Assembly: GCA_023437285.1 (NCBI GenBank)
Contig: JAEZGP010000350.1
Location: 1 to 6,190 of the forward strand
DNA length: 6,190 bases
DNA from: Actinomycetes bacterium
Lineage (GTDB): Bacteria; Actinomycetota; Actinomycetes; Mycobacteriales; Micromonosporaceae
Direction of reading: 5' to 3'
The notes under the pieces were generated by a model. It was not told the DNA's origin. It ran no database searches and worked only from the letters and a program-made list of their open reading frames with translations. Of the stretch, positions 5,685 to 6,190 are shown one piece after another (position 1 is the first letter of the stretch; every line of letters starts with the position of its first letter). Made by a program: the position numbers and the translations under genes.

Positions 5685-5870
5685 GTGGGGTTGGCACATG
5701 GTGACGCGGCGAGTGACATTGACCGGTTGCGGCGGGAGCTGGATCGGTTGCGGGCGGAGAACGCCCGGCTGGCGCGGCTGCTGGATCTTCGGGGTCGTGA
5801 CACCGCGCCGCCCACGGACAGCTCGCACGGAATGGGACAACCTGACACAGAAACGCGACAGCCAATATAG
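5685..5870 (+). pseudogene. Coiled-coil N-terminal fragment, possibly of a primase-helicase (TOTE-like) gene
   Basis: A 61-codon plus-strand frame from GTG 5685 to TAG 5868-5870 encodes a leucine-zipper-like segment, [20 protein letters not shown] followed by [13 protein letters not shown]. The heptad pattern of Leu with Arg/Glu is strong. This opening ([19 protein letters not shown]) is what I recall from the N-terminus of large primase-helicase proteins of the TOTE class and from some transposases. In those a long protein follows, whereas here similarity stops at about 5815 and the frame ends in the stem of an inverted repeat. I therefore read it as a 5' fragment cut off by recombination, though a small standalone coiled-coil protein cannot be excluded. 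No good ribosome site is seen. The frame is also open upstream to 5613, but that part looks non-coding. Confidence 0.4.
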
Positions 5871-5891
5871 CGCGTCGGCTATATTGGCTGT
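5858..5891. repeat. Perfect 14-bp inverted repeat with 6-nt loop
   Basis: ACAGCCAATATAGC and GCTATATTGGCTGT are exact reverse complements separated by GCGTCG. The stem is AT-rich compared with the surrounding DNA and has no T-tract on either side, so it is a poor intrinsic terminator. It lies 5 nt from the 3' end of the truncated tRNA. It may be a site for a recombinase or regulator, or a processing hairpin for the original tRNA transcript. Confidence 0.85.
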
Positions 5892-5896
5892 TCAAA

Positions 5897-5950
5897 TGGT
5901 GCGCCGCCAGGGACTCGAACCCCGAACCCGCGGATTAAGAGTCCGCTGCT
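5897..5950 (-). tRNA. Truncated tRNA-Lys(CTT), 3' part only; probable attachment site
   Basis: On the minus strand, a complete 3' tRNA portion is present: anticodon stem GCGGA/TCCGC around loop CTCTTAA (anticodon CTT, Lys), variable loop GGGTT, T stem-loop CGGGG-TTCGAGT-CCCTG (one G-T pair), acceptor strand GCGGCGC, discriminator A and encoded CCA (5897-5899). The 5' part is absent: no GCGCCGC acceptor strand and no D arm lies upstream, and tRNA-like sequence stops at AGC (5948-5950). It therefore cannot make a tRNA. Such 3' fragments arise when a tyrosine-recombinase element integrates into a tRNA gene: one junction restores a whole tRNA and the other keeps the displaced 3' piece. The orientation puts the element on the high-coordinate side. 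No integrase is in view, so the att role is inferred. Confidence 0.8.
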
Positions 5951-6190
5951 AGGAGCACACTTCTGACCTAATTATCAGAGTAGTCAAATCGAGTCGTTTG
6001 TCAACCCCAAATCCGAACGTGTCCGCCAGGGTATTAGCTGGTCCGGGCGCTGGCATTGAAGGAACAAGGCCGCGACGCGACGCTGCCTGAGGTGAAAATC
6101 CGGCGACGGGGTTGGCAGTCCGAACGGCTGCCGAACGTCCGAGCGACCACGGAGCCACCACCGGGTCACCTTGCTGTGGCGACGAAGCAG
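5951..6190. other. No supported gene; AT-rich junction then unassigned sequence
   Basis: Positions 5951-6010 are clearly AT-richer than the rest of the window. On the minus strand they hold TTGACA and, 22 nt on, GATAAT, plus a second TTGAC. The spacing is wrong for one promoter, so these may be promoter remnants or recombinase arm sites. From 6010 to the edge only short Arg/Pro/Ser-rich frames exist on either strand; the 61- and 70-codon minus-strand frames have no family resemblance and run into the tRNA junction. I see no gene here. Confidence 0.4.

Noticed and set aside
5562..5840. N-terminal extension of the excisionase-like antitoxin to 243 aa
   Set aside because: The added part is Pro/Arg/Gln-rich with Leu-Arg repeats from AT-rich spacer DNA and lacks a ribosome site. 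The ATG at 5561 has a strong site and fits the family length.
5858..5891. Intrinsic terminator
   Set aside because: The stem is perfect but AT-rich, and neither strand has a T-tract after it. Listed as a repeat instead.
5897..5990. A complete, functional tRNA-Lys
   Set aside because: The required 5' acceptor strand GCGCCGC and D arm are not present in the upstream 40 nt, so only the 3' portion exists.
5949..6161. 70-codon minus-strand frame at the right edge
   Set aside because: No family resemblance, no clear ribosome site, and it ends at the tRNA fragment junction. The 61-codon frame beside it is equally unsupported.

Overview
This is high-GC DNA with actinobacterial character: G/C-ending codons, GTG starts and purine-rich Shine-Dalgarno sites. 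Several families here (the excisionase-like/PIN toxin pair, the Gp49-type toxin, the short N-terminal domain protein with a coiled-coil tail) are ones I associate with Streptomyces, Micromonospora and their relatives. I cannot name the genus. The window reads as an accessory island: two toxin-antitoxin modules, three decayed gene fragments and a truncated tRNA gene that looks like an integration scar.

Left part (1-1110). The 3' end of a phage-associated small helical protein runs off the left edge. It faces, tail to tail, a HigBA-like toxin-antitoxin operon on the minus strand: Gp49/RelE-type toxin first, then XRE antitoxin, with a 14-nt overlap. A good promoter precedes it, and its -10 box lies inside an 18-bp inverted repeat that is the likely antitoxin operator.

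Centre (1090-4013). A plus-strand remnant of the C-terminal lobe of a DEAD/DEAH helicase has a frameshift and has lost motif VI. It is followed by two intact plus-strand genes: a 117-aa protein resembling the CcbP calcium-binding family, and a 383-aa protein with a conserved-looking N-terminal domain and a charged coiled-coil C-terminus. The 383-aa gene converges on, and overlaps by 155 nt, a minus-strand gene for a divergent Hanks-type protein kinase. Upstream of the kinase is a frameshifted piece of what looks like an ISL3-type transposase C-terminus.

Right part (4009-5561). A tight three-gene minus-strand operon encodes an excisionase-like HTH antitoxin, a PIN-domain toxin 3 nt later (a VapBC50-like arrangement), and an unrecognised 180-aa helical protein joined to the toxin by a 4-nt ATGA overlap. 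The third gene is the best candidate here for an undescribed component.

Right edge (5562-6190). A short plus-strand coiled-coil reading frame resembles the N-terminus of primase-helicase (TOTE-like) proteins and is probably a fragment. Then come a perfect 14-bp AT-rich hairpin and, 5 nt further on, the 3' 54 nt of a tRNA-Lys(CTT) on the minus strand, including the encoded CCA but lacking the 5' half. This is typical of the distal attachment site of an element integrated into a tRNA gene. By its orientation the element would lie at and beyond the right edge. The last 240 nt hold no gene I can support.
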